Below, piece after piece: positions 10,440-20,979 of a DNA stretch of 64,000 bases. The DNA comes from Bemisia tabaci (taxonomy: Eukaryota > Arthropoda > Insecta > Hemiptera > Aleyrodidae), in assembly GCF_918797505.1 (NCBI RefSeq), contig NC_092795.1, positions 35,575,131 to 35,639,130 on the forward strand. Reading direction: 5' to 3'. The translations under genes were made by a program, and so were the position numbers. Position 1 is the first letter of the stretch. Each line of letters starts with the position of its first letter. The notes beneath the pieces were generated by a model. The model was not told where the DNA came from. It made no database searches and saw only the letters and a program-made list of their open reading frames with translations.

Positions 10440-10740
10440 CGTAAATTTTGATTGGGTTCGGCAGTGCTGGGCGAGGCTTTTTTGCTGGCGGCCTCCTCCG
10501 CTACACGTGTTTCCGTCCGTCGGTTGATTTATTCGCGTTTTTGTGGCGTTTTTTGTTCGGACTCGCGTCTCGTCTCGAGCGTTCGTTTCGTTTCGCGCGC
10601 CCCGGGGCCCGGGGGCCGCGGTTCGAGCCGGTGAGTGACCGAGGCTGAGCCGGTGCATCGCTAATTTGTTTACAAATAAAACGACACCTTCCGCGCCCGA
10701 ATCGCATTTCGCGAGCGCGCGCGTAGCACGGTCAAGGCCT
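10440..10740 (+). promoter_or_regulatory. CpG-rich island, possible promoter with non-coding first exon
   Basis: A sharp island of CpG (CGCGCGCCCCGGGGCCCGGG, CTCGTCTCGAGCGTTCGTTT) in AT-rich DNA, with a consensus 5' splice site GCCG|GTGAGTGACC whose GT starts at 10631. This is the pattern of an untranslated first exon on the plus strand. No downstream exon can be connected to it, so the target gene is unknown. Confidence 0.35.
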
Positions 10741-10838
10741 CGAATTCCTACCGGCCGATGATGGCCATGCTTCGAAATGAAACGATATATTACCTAAATC
10801 CATGGCGAGACTGGAGAAATTTGTGCTTCGAACGATAA

Positions 10839-11068
10839 CACTGGTAAAAAAAACCTCTTGGTTCAAGAGTGCAGTTTCTTGTCGCCGGATTTAAGAATCT
10901 GGACTCTTGTTTCAATGCAAAATCCGCTTGTTTCAATGCAAAATCCGCTTGAATCAATGCAAAATCCGCTTGAAACAAGAGTTCAAGACTCTTTAATCCA
11001 GCGACAAGAAACTGCACTCTTAAGTCAATGCAATGCGGCATTGGTCCAAGAGGTTTTTTTTACCAGCG
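10839..11068. mobile_element. Relative of the CACTGG MITE with an internal 21-bp tandem repeat
   Basis: Ends CACTGGTAAAAAAAACCTCT and AGAGGTTTTTTTTACCAGCG are inverted copies, with mirrored AAGAGTGCAGTTTCTTGTCGC blocks. The centre holds three 21-bp units of GTTTCAATGCAAAATCCGCTT at 10909-10971. The shared AATCCGCTT motif links it to the main family, but the rest differs. Confidence 0.55.
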
Positions 11069-11329
11069 AATCTTGCGAGCTTTTGTTTGACCACAAAAGA
11101 AATCAACAACTACAAATTGGGGATTATGGAAGGGACGAAGGAGTGCCAAACATCTGATGGGCTATGGGACGATGAAACAATGCTGACGTGCTAAGGATAA
11201 ACGCCGTATAAACCATCAAGCGTTGCCACATTTCCTTCGAAAAATCAGGAATTTTCCGGAAATGTTGTGAATATTTCTCTTCCGATTTTTCAGAGGATTT
11301 CACTCATTATTTGATCCAAAAAGTCTGAA

Positions 11330-11450
11330 AATTACAAGGAGAAATATTCTTACCTTTCCTCAAAAATAAATATTTTCTGAGAGGAAATTTAGCAACGTTC
11401 GAATACTCATACGGCGTTTTTACTTAGCACGGCAGTGTGGCGGTTAGGCG
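11330..11450 (+). repeat. Dispersed repeat R1, copy 2
   Basis: AAGGAGAAATATTCTTACC and GGAAATTTAGCAACGTTCGAA, then CATACGGCGTTTTTACTTAG, match the R1 pattern of 3380-3502 and 24800-25010. Confidence 0.35.
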
Positions 11451-11924
11451 TCGCAGAGCGTCAAAACGCGTTGTGAAGTGTAAAGACGAGTGGTCGTCAA
11501 ATTATGAGGTTCAACACGATTTTCGAAATAACACTGAAAAAATCGCAGAGTCGCGGGGTCACAAGTTCATAATAGCGTACCGCACGTTACACATGCGTTG
11601 ACGAACTTAAAAAGCCATAGATTTCAAAAGATATAGACATCTGAAACATTTGCCTAGTTTGCCCCAGAATTTGTAAAATTAAATTCCCAGACATTTAACA
11701 GACACGTTTTGGTGTAATTCCCTGATAATTGAACAAATGCCGGATTGTTAAAAGGGCATACAGTTAAAGCTCGCTAGGTCGAACTAAGGTAGAGACGAAA
11801 TGCCGATTAAGTCTATATTTCTTTTTGGTCTCTCGACACGTCCATAAGTTAAGTGGATAATCGGTTAAGACGAATTGTCGCTTAAGTCGAATTTGTTTCC
11901 GTACATACATTGACGATTTTTCCC

Positions 11925-12346
11925 TGACATTTTCCAATTTTCTCTGACTGTGGCAACCTTGATTTTAATGAGTATTCATGAATCTTACTTACCAACCACC
12001 AAAACAGATATTAAAATACGTTCAAAGAGACTTTTCAAGTGTGAAAATGAGCCAGATCCTAGATCATGGACGATAAACGTACCTGAAACAAATAAAAATC
12101 ATAAAAATTATTAACAAAAAAATAAGAAGCTGTGCGTATGTTGCAGGATATTAGCAATCGCCGGCAAATTAAAATCTGTTGGTATTCATTACAAAACTTT
12201 AGAAATTTAGAAGTTAGTTAACATGCGCATGTCGCTTGCGAATAGCTGGCGATTGCTGACTGCCTGCGACACATAATATAACCATTTGAAAATAAACATT
12301 ATTTGGGTGTTTCGTTATTTTTGGCTGCCGGCAGTGTATTCGATCA
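11925..12346 (+). repeat. Dispersed repeat R4, copy A
   Basis: Shares long stretches with 40447-40782: GACTGTGGCAACCTTGATTT, TTAATGAGTATTCATG, GAAAATGAGCCAGATCCT and TTTTTGGCTGCCGGCAGTGT. This copy has about 85 bp (near 12165-12245) that are missing from the other. In both places a CACTGG MITE follows directly or within 20 bp. Confidence 0.55.
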
Positions 12347-12363
12347 CTTAACTTGACTTTTAG

Positions 12364-12585
12364 CACTGGAAAAAAAAACATTGGATCTAGAGTCCAGACT
12401 CTTAAAAACATTGAAAGAAAAGTACTCTTGATTCAATCAGAATCTAGCCTAAATCAAGAACCAAGCCTCTTAATTTGAGCGGATTTCCTTTTAATTTAAG
12501 CTTAAATCTGGTTGAACCAAGAGTCCTTTTTCTTTCAATGTTTTCAAGAGTCTGGACTCTAGATCCAATGTTTTTTTTTCCAGTG
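12364..12585. mobile_element. CACTGG-family MITE, copy 5
   Basis: Complete palindrome with an AG target duplication (12362-12363 and 12586-12587). A slightly short form (222 bp). Confidence 0.7.
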
Positions 12586-13153
12586 AGCTGTGAGACTTGG
12601 AACCCTATCAGCTTCAGTGCTTTCAAGTTCCATTGTAGCACCTCGTGCTGTCCGAGTCGCGGTCACACTCAGCGACCCAACAAGAATTTGCGGCTGCATT
12701 CTTCAATTAACTGCCCGGCTGGGAAGCTGCTCGACATACCATATCAATTAGCAGGCTAAATACTGCATTGCTCCTCGAGCTCATCCATGACTCATATGAC
12801 TCATCCGTCTTGATTTGAACCTCAAAACAACCAGACTCAAATGCCCGAAGATAATACATTTTAGGAACCCCGCACCGATTTTCCCCTATTACGTAATATA
12901 CTCTTGTATGGGAGTCAACGATCTGATCCAGAAAGTTGGCAACGTCGTTTTCTCGCGATTTAAACCTATGGAAATCAATCGATTATCGGAGGAGTCACGC
13001 GCTCCAACATGAATCGATTAGTGGCATCACAGGTTTAAATGGAGGAACATCGGATAAAAAAAAAAAAATCTTAAAGCCGCCAAGAAAAGGTTTTTCTGTG
13101 AATCAAGAATGTTGGTGCTTAATTTAACCTACTTTTTGCTTCATCCAATTCTT
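12586..13153. other. Non-coding stretch
   Basis: No exon, RNA gene or recognisable element seen. A run of A occurs near 13057-13067. Confidence 0.3.
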
Positions 13154-15332
13154 TTTGGCGCGTATACGTAGTATACCGCCTTTGCGATCGTTTCGAACCC
13201 TGCTCGATACAATAACCGAGTCCCTTAGTTCCTTACCGAAAAGTGACTACCGCGAACTTCTGAGATTTTCCAAAGCGTGTAAAAAGTTTATTTATCCGTC
13301 AATAATTATGATTTAAAGTTGTTTCTCATTCTGGGGCTCTCTAGTTTATGTGCAGTGAATACCAAGAGTCTACGTTACTTGGTTTTCTTAAAAAAAGCCT
13401 AAGAGTACGACGCGCTGATTTAAAATATGCATATATAAGCAGAATCAAGCGAACTGATTCGAGGATGGCTGAGCAGGTCGGCACTCTCGGAATGAGAATT
13501 TAACTCCTCCGTTTTGTTCAAAACGTTGCTTTGACAGATCTCCACACCTCTGTTATACTTTTCAAAAGTTGGTACCCGTGTTCTGATAGTGCTGTTCATC
13601 TGACAACAATGTCAGTGTCAGCTGATAATAATATTTTTATCGCTCGCCGTCATGGCTTTTCATTCGTGAACCACCGCTAGCGCTATCTGCTGAAGAATTT
13701 AGAATGCTAAGTTCCTCCCCACCCGTTTTAATATGCCAGTGATCATATTGTGAGGCGTCCTATCCAAAGTCAACTGAATACATATATTGTAGATTGTTGT
13801 TAAAATACCAATAAATAAAAAAAAAAAAAAAAAAAAAAAAAAACTCGAGGTTAATAAAAAGTTTTCAGTCAGTCTTTGACATCCTGAATAATTGTCTTGG
13901 TATTTATTTACTAATTTTACAGAATTATATTTTATTTCTTATTAAAACTAAGAAATACAGTGCAATCTGTGTAAGTGCAATCTGTGATGAGCCTCGAGAC
14001 TCATTAGACCATTAGCTAAACGTGGCTCATACAGGAATCCACTTACCCCTCTCTTCCCCACGCTCATGATCACTGCGTCGGCGTCTCGACGAACAATAGC
14101 TAATGACGGTCGCCAAGCTAGGCCGGGATCCTCAGCCCCTCGCCCAATTACTTACGCTTCATTAACCATTTCACCGTCACGCTAGGATTCGCCCAATTTT
14201 CAAAAAAAATTGTTTCGCGAGTTTTTAGCAATTTTTTCCTTACTCTCCGTTGAAACACGAATTAAAAGAGGTCTCATTCATAAAAATCGGCCAAATAGAA
14301 GAGAAGTTACAGTATTCGAAATCCGAAGAAATCAACAAAACTTCTCCAAACAAAAAATAAAATGAAGGGGGAAAAAAAGAAATGTATAAATTACAATTTA
14401 ATATGATTGACCTCAGAATGTGACAAGCAATTCAATTATAAAAAGGAGAAAAAATTGAGTGAAATTACAAAAAATTAGCCTCTTGCAAGGGGCTTCCTTG
14501 TATGAGTTTTGACCTGAAGACAAGTAAATCCCGTTACATTATTAAAACGAAATTGACTCCATAGTTTAATGCCTTAGTTTCTTGAATACGATTATTTTAA
14601 GCTCTCGAAAATTTATACCAGCAATTTTACCCATGGGGTGATTTCCTGAGAGCTGATAATATCCCGAATTTCTCATAGAGCCCTTCAAAAATGGCTTGCT
14701 TTTTGGGCAGCCGATTCGGCCATCAAACCGGGGTTTAAATGGAAGCTGATAATAACACAAAGCTCTGAGAAAAATTTTGAGATGAGTATAGGAACGGTTT
14801 GTAAATTACGAGGAGAGGCGGGCATTCTGTTCAGCATATCGATACATAAGTATTTTCACACGTAGAATTTAATTTTCACGTCAGGGAGTCGACATATTTT
14901 TATTTTTTCGATTTTATACGGAAAATGTATGGTTTTTCGGGATTGAAATTACTTACAATTGTTTCATGAAAAATGAATGCACCCAAAATGACTATAGCAT
15001 TTTGACTTTCACATACGTGCACTCACTAAATCGATTGGTAAATTCAAAGAGTGGGTACATCGACCTGGTATATCAAGTTTCTGCAATTTTTCACGGCAAA
15101 TCGGTAGATTTTCGGGATGTGATTGCTTACTTTCAATTCATGAATGAATAAAGCATGGACATGGTTAAGCTTCTTTGCATGAAAAGACGTTTAAAATAAA
15201 AAAATCAAGACATATTTAATACAATTGCATTTATATCGAGTAAATCTCTTTTCAATAATATAACGGGATTTATAATACCGGTGATTTGGGTATTTTAGCC
15301 CCAAAATACCTTTAAATCGACTTTATCTTCTA
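13154..15332 (+). repeat. Large dispersed repeat R5, copy A (about 2.2 kb)
   Basis: Begins TTTTGGCGCGTATACGTAGT and ends near CGACTTTATCTTCT. The same sequence, only slightly diverged, is at 43783-47305. There is no open reading frame of useful length, so it is non-autonomous or decayed. The class is unknown: no LTR, long terminal inverted repeat or reverse transcriptase is seen. This copy carries a 372 bp insertion (13589-13960), while copy B carries a different 1.75 kb block. Confidence 0.65.
13589..13960 (+). mobile_element. Insertion with internal 27-base poly-A run inside R5
   Basis: Copy B of R5 reads straight from ...GCTCTGATA to TGCAATCTGTGTAAG, while copy A has these 372 bp between. 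The first 255 bp end in AATAAATAAA and a run of 27 A (13817-13843), as a retroposed transcript would. The following 117 bp are unrelated AT-rich sequence. No target duplication is evident. Confidence 0.45.
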
Positions 15333-15362
15333 GGAGTTCGACAGAATTTTTCCTTTCTTCGC

Positions 15363-15549
15363 TTAAATTTTTCCGTAGCACTTTTCTTCAAGAATCTGAT
15401 AAGATTTTGCTTGAGGCAGATCAAAAATCTTAAATTTGTTCGAATAGCTTTCTAGATTCACAATACACGGTCTCGTCAAGGTGCGTCGTTGACCTTGCAC
15501 TGTTGGATCGTGAATTCTCTTGTTGTGCTGCTTGCCTTTTTTGAAATCT
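15363..15549 (-). CDS. Candidate terminal exon, unrecognised
   Basis: A minus-strand frame opens after a good acceptor (pyrimidine-rich CTTTAGTTTTCATTTACAG, complement of 15550-15568) and runs 62 codons to a TAA, with protein-like content such as DFKKGKQHNKRIHDPTVQGQ. The upstream part of the longer frame lacks coding character. No family is recognised and no upstream exon is linked. It sits directly beside the end of R5 and a truncated MITE, so it may be a gene remnant or part of an unknown transposon. Confidence 0.3.
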
Positions 15550-15644
15550 CTGTAAATGAAAACTAAAGGGGTTGATATGTGCGAGTTAATGACGCGCCTT
15601 ATCAACACATTGTGTTGGAGTTCACTGCTTGTTTTTTCTTGTTT

Positions 15645-15815
15645 CTCTTGATTCAATCGGATTTTTGCTGGAATCAAAACGAAATCCTCTTAAATTAAGA
15701 GACTTGGTTCTTGATTTAAGCTAGATTCTGATTGAATCAAGAGTACTTTTTCTTGTCGATGTTTTTAAGAGTCTGGACTCTAGATCCAATGGGTTTTTTT
15801 GTTTTTTTTCCAGTG
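15645..15815. mobile_element. CACTGG-family MITE, left-truncated copy
   Basis: Starts inside the element at CTCTTGATTCAATCGGATTT and runs to an intact CCAGTG end. The left 60 bp including the terminus are missing. A G interrupts the final T run. Confidence 0.6.
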
Positions 15816-16050
15816 CTCCGTATGTCATCATAGTCTGATACACTTCATGAGGGTATCTGAGGATATTGGACCCAATTAATTAACGTTCCAGTTAATACAG
15901 TTATCCATGCCTATACTTGGTAATACCTCATAGACACACCCTCCAGTACGTTGCGGTCAATAGTTCGTTTTCTGGAATGTCTCAAGAAATCGACCTCTTA
16001 GAAGATGTTAAGACCACCCCTCCCCCTGCTCCTATCTCCGCATGCGCTGC

Positions 16051-16434
16051 AATGTTTATAAACGTCCCCGCCGGCAAAAACCGTGTTGCACCCGCCGCGC
16101 CGACGTCATTTCACTTTTCAGTAGTCAAACGTTCATGCACCGAGCATTGCGCTCTCGCACACCCCTCCCGGACGAACATACACGTTCTCACACGAACCTT
16201 CGCGTCTCCGCGGACATTTAAATAAGTTGCGCCAATCCTGTTTCGCTCTGGGGGTCTTTATTGTCCCAGCGCGAGCCGCGAGCATTGTTGCCCGACGAAG
16301 AAGCGAATTCGGTCCCAGCATCCGAGGGTTCCCGAATAATAAGTTCTACTTGGCTAAGCCCTCCCGCGGCCGCAAGTTTCAATGGTGTGTTAAATGCTGA
16401 ACTCGCGACAGTTGAACGTTGAGTACGTTGAGTG
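16051..16434 (+). promoter_or_regulatory. Possible promoter with untranslated first exon
   Basis: GC-rich sequence with a TATA-like TTTAAATA at 16216-16223, an initiator-like TTCAGTAG near 16117, and a consensus donor GAGTG|GTGAGTGAC whose GT starts at 16435. The island continues to about 16640. Overlapping frames on both strands here lack family support. The gene it would serve is not identified. Confidence 0.3.
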
Positions 16435-16670
16435 GTGAGTGACACCCTTCCCCCTCCCGCGGGGCTGAAACAATGGACCTTGCGTCATCGGGTGCCACGA
16501 TGGAGACTGCACGTTCTGCCGATCGGCGGTACCGGACGCTGGGTCGCGAGGTCCGGGCTTCGGAGCGAAGACCGAAAACATTCGGCGGACCTTGGAATGG
16601 CTCAACATGCGCAACAGGTTCGACAAAGTTTGTGGTGAAAAATACTTCGTTAAATCATATTTCTAAAGTG

Positions 16671-16896
16671 CACTGCAAAAAAAACATTGGATTTAGATTC
16701 CAGACTCTTAAAAACATTGACAAGAAAAAATACTCTTGATTCAATCGGATTTTTGCTTGAATCAAAACGAAATCCGCTTAAATTAAGAGGCTTGATTCTT
16801 GATTTAAGCTAGATTCTGATTGAATCAAGAGTATTTTTTCTTGTCTATGTTTTGAAGAGTCTGGACTCTAGATCCAATGTGTTTTTGTTCCTAGTG
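16671..16896. mobile_element. CACTGG-family MITE, copy 7
   Basis: Ends CACTGCAAAAAAAACATTGG and TTTTTGTTCCTAGTG (both slightly mutated), with TG duplicated at 16669-16670 and 16897-16898. Confidence 0.65.
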
Positions 16897-17018
16897 TGGT
16901 TTGGTTCGGTTTGTTATCTTCGCGTTGTTATCTCTGCAAGCTGGCAACGCGCGACGGAATATCTACATACGAGTATGGAACGCGGCGAAAAACAATCGCT
17001 CCGACTAGAGAGTATACA

Positions 17019-17105
17019 ATGACAATTACTCCCAATTATAATCTATCCGTTAAGGTATTTACATTGTTTCTGTTGGCGTTGGCATCTGGTTGCCTCAACG
17101 CTTGA
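17019..17105 (+). CDS. Short signal-peptide-like ORF (28 codons), possibly a broken secreted gene
   Basis: The frame reads MTITPNYNLSVKV, then the hydrophobic FTLFLLALASGCLNA, and stops, ending where a signal peptidase site would be expected. The +1 frame overlaps it (from about 17090) and stays open for some 70 codons to 17308 with mixed polar content. That would fit a secreted protein of about 100 residues broken by one frameshift, or simply chance. A GTATTT donor-like site lies in the frame. I assign no function. Confidence 0.2.
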   Translation: MTITPNYNLSVKVFTLFLLALASGCLNA

Positions 17106-17355
17106 CGTCCGTCAACTTGACGAGGCTCGGGAACCGAAAGACGTCTCACGACGACGAACGTAATAACGTTAAAACACGGTGCCCTGTCACGTTAAATCGG
17201 CAGACCTCAAATAAGAGTAGAGACGAAAATGAAGTGAAATTGTTATTTTCGGAAATTGATATAATTAACATAATTTTACTCGCCATACCCAAATTCATGC
17301 GACGCTGAATTTGCGGTTTCTTGTTTCTTCAAAAGAACAAAAAAAAACCCTCGAA

Positions 17356-17413
17356 CATGTTTATGCTTATGAGTATGTTTATGTTTATGTACATGTTCAT
17401 GTTTATGCTGATG
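17356..17413 (+). repeat. ATGTTT-type microsatellite
   Basis: Degenerate repeats of ATGTTT/ATGCTT/ATGTAC hexamers. Eleven G follow at 17462-17472 and 16 G at 17626-17641. Confidence 0.6.
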
Positions 17414-17689
17414 GCGTAGCTAGACATTTTTCGTAACGGGTGGAAAGGGGGTACGGAAAGTGGGGGGGGGGGCCCAAAGTTCCTATTCATTACGAAAAAT
17501 GTCCTATTTGGATAAAAATTTGAACGTGAGACATCCTAGACCTTCCCCAAACCCTGCATCACAATGGTTCCATTACGGACAACGTAATGGAGCACATCGT
17601 TGTTGTACTGATGGTACCCCATCCTGGGGGGGGGGGGGGGGACTATTAGTGTTGTAAATTTCGACGAACAGTGGAAGTACAACATAACA

Positions 17690-17795
17690 TTTCGCATTAT
17701 TTTTTAAAAAATAACGCACCACTTTTACTTTGGCTGAGTAAAAGCTACAAGTGAAAGTGGTGATTATTTATAAAAAAAATAACGCGAAAAACACC
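17690..17795. repeat. Imperfect inverted repeat
   Basis: ATTATTTTTTAAAAAATAACGC and CACCACTTTTACTTTGGCTG are mirrored by CTACAAGTGAAAGTGGTG and ATAAAAAAAATAACGCG. Probably a small degenerate foldback element. Confidence 0.35.
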
Positions 17796-17938
17796 ATCGG
17801 TGCTTGATTTCTGCTCATCCCATTTACTTTGGTCCCTTCACCGTTTTGGGGCTTGGCTTTCCAAAGCGAACTAGCAAGGTCCACCCCATCAGGAATCTAA
17901 GACACCTATTGTTTCCTGTGATACGACCATCTTCTCAG

Positions 17939-18163
17939 TCCGAGAGCTTTTCTAGTGGCCCATTTCGGTTTTGATGCACAGCTCCACCATCCAAGAATTA
18001 CTCTGTCTGTCGCTCGCATATCGAGCATCGTTGATCCGCCGAGCGAATCATCAGCAGCGTCTGATGACCTCTTCATAAGCTCCCCTCCATCTGGGACGTT
18101 TCATTCATTCTTGGAGCTTGATTACCATCAAAGAGATTATCCGTTTCCTTGGCCACCGCGTAG
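17939..18163 (+). CDS. Candidate internal exon, unrecognised
   Basis: After the acceptor-like CCATCTTCTCAG one frame is open for 75 codons and looks protein-like (SIVDPPSESSAASDDLFISS and LELDYHQRDYPFPWPPR). It ends at CGTAG|GTAATC, a plausible donor, with the stop just inside the intron. The frame phase does not fit the next candidate exon at 18515. No domain is recognised. Confidence 0.3.
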
Positions 18164-18514
18164 GTAATCATCAGAAGTTCACGAGCGCGCTTAAAGAGAA
18201 CTTGCGCTCGGCGCATGCGCTCTGCAGACGTAGTTGCCAGATCACAAAAAAATCACATTCAGATCATTGAAGGATGATTAGAACCTCACAGAGAACCTCG
18301 GTCTTCACAGTCTACTGTTAGCATGATTTGAAAGAGCCCTCGTGCAGACAGTATGCGCAGAAACTATAGAAAACCTCACAGGAAAGCCCTATTGGCAATG
18401 TTCGTAAAAAGGTGATGAGTGGGTCACAAACAATTTTGAGAATAATGCTTGAATTGCATTGAATTTATGGGTGACTTTAATTATGGCCAATCCACACTGA
18501 AACAAGTAGTTCAG

Positions 18515-18691
18515 TGTTGATGCTCAGAGACAAGGGTTATAATAGAATCAATGGTATCACAGAGAATTTGGCAGGTTGGTCCAAGCTCTGTTTGGATTAC
18601 TGTCTTGTGCTACTCAAAGAGCTGGTGCCAACCCAAACACTTGTTGATGCCGTTCTAAATCCAACCGTTGATTCATTTTCTTTGCATAAAG
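18515..18691 (+). CDS. Candidate internal exon, unrecognised
   Basis: Lies between AGTAGTTCAG and CATAAAG|GTAATTG. One frame is open throughout (59 codons), with content such as GITENLAGWSKLCLDYCLVL and LVPTQTLVDAVLNPTVDSF, which reads more like protein than translated AT-rich DNA. Entry and exit phases would both be 1. No family is recognised and no flanking exon can be joined with confidence. Confidence 0.3.
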
Positions 18692-18717
18692 GTAATTGAA
18701 TCGATGCCTGACATACA

Positions 18718-19013
18718 AGTCCAAAAACTCATGAGCCGTAACGTCCTGCGCACTGGAAAAAAACACATTGGATCTAGAGTCCCGACTCTTGAAAACATTG
18801 ATAAGAAAAAATACTCTTGATTCAGTCGGATTTTTGCTTGAATCAAAACGAAATCCGCTTTAATTAGGAGGCTTGGTTCTTGATTTAAGCTGGATTCTGA
18901 TTGAATCAAGAATACTTTTTCTTGTCGATGTTTTCAAGAGTCTGGGCTCTAGATCCAATGTTTTTTTTCCAGTGCGTAATCAACGATAGGCAGGGCTCAT
19001 GAGTTTTTGGACT
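18718..19013. repeat. Inverted repeat interrupted by a MITE
   Basis: AGTCCAAAAACTCATGAGCC at the left and GGCTCATGAGTTTTTGGAC at the right are inverted copies. Removing the MITE at 18751-18974 and one CG leaves a compact hairpin of about 70 bp. Confidence 0.55.
18751..18974. mobile_element. CACTGG-family MITE, copy 8
   Basis: Complete, with CG duplicated at 18749-18750 and 18975-18976. Inserted between the arms of an older inverted repeat. Confidence 0.7.
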
Positions 19014-19239
19014 TACAACTATCTAGTAGAGTCCCTATCTAGGAGACACCGATTCAATTTTTTTTTCATGAAACCCATCCATTTTCCGGAATTTTCACGA
19101 AATCACGCACATTAGGTCTTCTCAGGGGCATGACTCCTCAGCAAATAGCTCATTTTTTCGATTTTTAGGACCCTTTGAGTTTAGATACCAACAAATTCAA
19201 AAACACTAATTTGAGGATCTATCTGACAGCGTGCGATGG

Positions 19240-19450
19240 AGTGCACTGTGAGGATAGCAGCTTAGCTAGCTCATCAGCGAGCATTAGCCTCCGTCCGCGT
19301 CCGGGCGCCGCCGGCCCGGGCCGGGCGTCCGAGCAACCGCTCGAAACTTTCTACCGACGACGACGACGGAGGAGAGGAAAACGGGTCGCAGCGCAGCGCA
19401 GCCGCAAGGTGCCGCAGGAAAATCCAAACGAGTCGAAAGTGCGGTAATTT
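19240..19450 (+). promoter_or_regulatory. GC-rich island, possible exon or promoter
   Basis: CpG-rich, including CGGGCGCCGCCGGCCCGGGC and a GACGACGACGACGGAGGAG run. A 90-codon plus-strand frame crosses it, and a GTAATTT donor-like site is at 19444. Frames on the minus strand are equally long, so coding is not established. Confidence 0.25.
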
Positions 19451-19597
19451 CGCTTCGACATGACCTAGAAAAGCCCACACGCTTTCGTCAGGAAGATCAT
19501 CGCAGTACCGCCCATATCCTCAGTATCGTCGTCCCGATTTTGCCACAACCACACAGTCACAAAAATTAACCGAGTTTTTGTCTTAGTATGAAAGGCA

Positions 19598-19825
19598 CAC
19601 TGGAAAAAAAAAAACACATTGGATCTAGAGTCCAGACTCTTGAAAACTTTGACAAGAAAAAATACGCTTGATTCAATCGGATTTTGGCTTGAATCAAAAT
19701 GAAATCCGCTTAAATTAGGCTAGGTTCTTGATTTGGGCTAGATTCTGATTGATTCAAGAGTACTTTTTCTTGTCGATGTTTTTAAGAGTCTGGACTCTAG
19801 ATCCAATGTGTATTTTTTTCCAGTG
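19598..19825. mobile_element. CACTGG-family MITE, copy 9
   Basis: Complete palindrome with CA duplicated at 19596-19597 and 19826-19827. Confidence 0.7.
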
Positions 19826-19849
19826 CAGAACACGAAGTAATCCAAACAG

Positions 19850-19980
19850 CAGCCCGATTGTTGAAACTTTTTGTCGGCACGACAAGGATCGAAAATCGAT
19901 ACAATGCACGGCGTAAATAGGGCTATGTCTCGTCTTATCTTGCTGACATAGCCAGCTAAAGTTTCAAAAATCAGGCTGCA
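19850..19980. mobile_element. R3-related small palindromic element
   Basis: Left CAGCCCGATTGTTGAAACTT and right (complement) GCAGCCTGATTTTTGAAACT are inverted, with mirrored ATAGGGCTATGTC and GACATAGCC motifs. A relative is at 24217-24337. Confidence 0.45.
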
Positions 19981-20008
19981 GGTGGTTGATATTTTTTTGT
20001 TATTTTTC

Positions 20009-20106
20009 TTTGGGTTCTATTGACCAAATCTTTGGGTTGCGTTGACTGAATCTTCGGATTGCGTTGACCAAATCTTTGAGTTGCATAGACCAAATCTTTG
20101 GGTTGA
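20009..20106 (+). repeat. 22-bp minisatellite, about 4.5 units
   Basis: Units start at 20009, 20031, 20053, 20075 and 20097 (partial), with consensus TTTGGGTTGCGTTGACCAAATC. Confidence 0.75.
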
Positions 20107-20415
20107 ACAATATGCAACTTCATTCAAAATCAGGCTTAAGCCGGTAGGATCAAGCTTGGGTCGCGATGGCGGTACTTGCCGATAGTTGGCATAAAATGCG
20201 CGAGCCACTCGCAGGTCGCAACCTTTGAATGATACTCAGAGAAAGAAGGGTACATTAGCTCAGCAGAACACTTTCTCCACCCCCAGATGTCTCAGAGTAA
20301 CCTACAGTTTCGGTAGATTTAACCAAAAATTTGGTTTATCAACGGAGTCCATTTATTGTTAATCTGACCGAGAAATAAGTAACTCCAAGTAACCGGGAAA
20401 TTTTTACCGTTGCTT

Positions 20416-20608
20416 TCATGATCGTAAAGTTGTAACTATGGCAAGAAAAGTGAACCTAGAATCTTTGACGAGCTTTGTAAGATCAAGAATTATTTTTCCC
20501 TCGTGTTCTTTGAAGAAACGAGTAACACGCTTCACGCCTCGCAATGTAGATTGTGCAACCGTGCTTTTAAAAGGTCCTGATGGAACATTCTTGCCGACGT
20601 TTTTCTTT
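20416..20608 (-). CDS. Weak candidate exon
   Basis: A minus-strand frame of about 62 codons ends in TGA at 20416-20418 and has protein-like content (NVPSGPFKSTVAQSTLRGVK, VTRFFKEHEGKIILDLTKL). The nearest good acceptor (TTTTCGCAG) is 10 bases upstream and is followed in this frame by a stop, so the splice structure does not work without using AAAG. The plus strand has an 87-codon frame over the same DNA. Left as a low-confidence note. Confidence 0.15.
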
Positions 20609-20753
20609 AATTACCTGCGAAAATTATCAACATGTGCGTTCTTTCCGTGTATTACAAATAATTTACATCGATCAATAATCCAAGCAAAACTAAAAATCTG
20701 ACGCAGCGTATCGTTTCTGCAAAGGGCTGTTCAGTTAAGGATTTCGGACAGCA

Positions 20754-20979
20754 CACTGGAAAAAAACACATTGGATCTAGAGTCCAGACTTTTAAAAACA
20801 TCGACAAGAAAAAATACTCTTGATTCAATCAGATTTAAGCTTAAATCAAGAACCAAGCCTCTTAATTTGAGCGGATTTCTTTTGGATTTAAGCTGAAATC
20901 TGATTGAATTAAGAGTCCTTTTTCTTGTCAATGTTTTCAAGAGTCTGGACTCTAGATCCAATGTGTTTCTTTTCCAGTG
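20754..20979. mobile_element. CACTGG-family MITE, copy 10
   Basis: Complete palindrome with CA duplicated at 20752-20753 and 20980-20981. Confidence 0.7.

Noticed and set aside
13440..13530. GAGGATGGCTGAGCAGGTC resembling the 5' part of a tRNA
   Set aside because: It recurs only as part of repeat R5 and has no anticodon arm or T arm that folds.
13843..13850. Poly-A followed directly by CTCGAG, like an oligo-dT/XhoI cDNA cloning junction
   Set aside because: The bases after CTCGAG do not continue as a known linker and the flanking genomic repeat resumes normally, so contamination is not supported.
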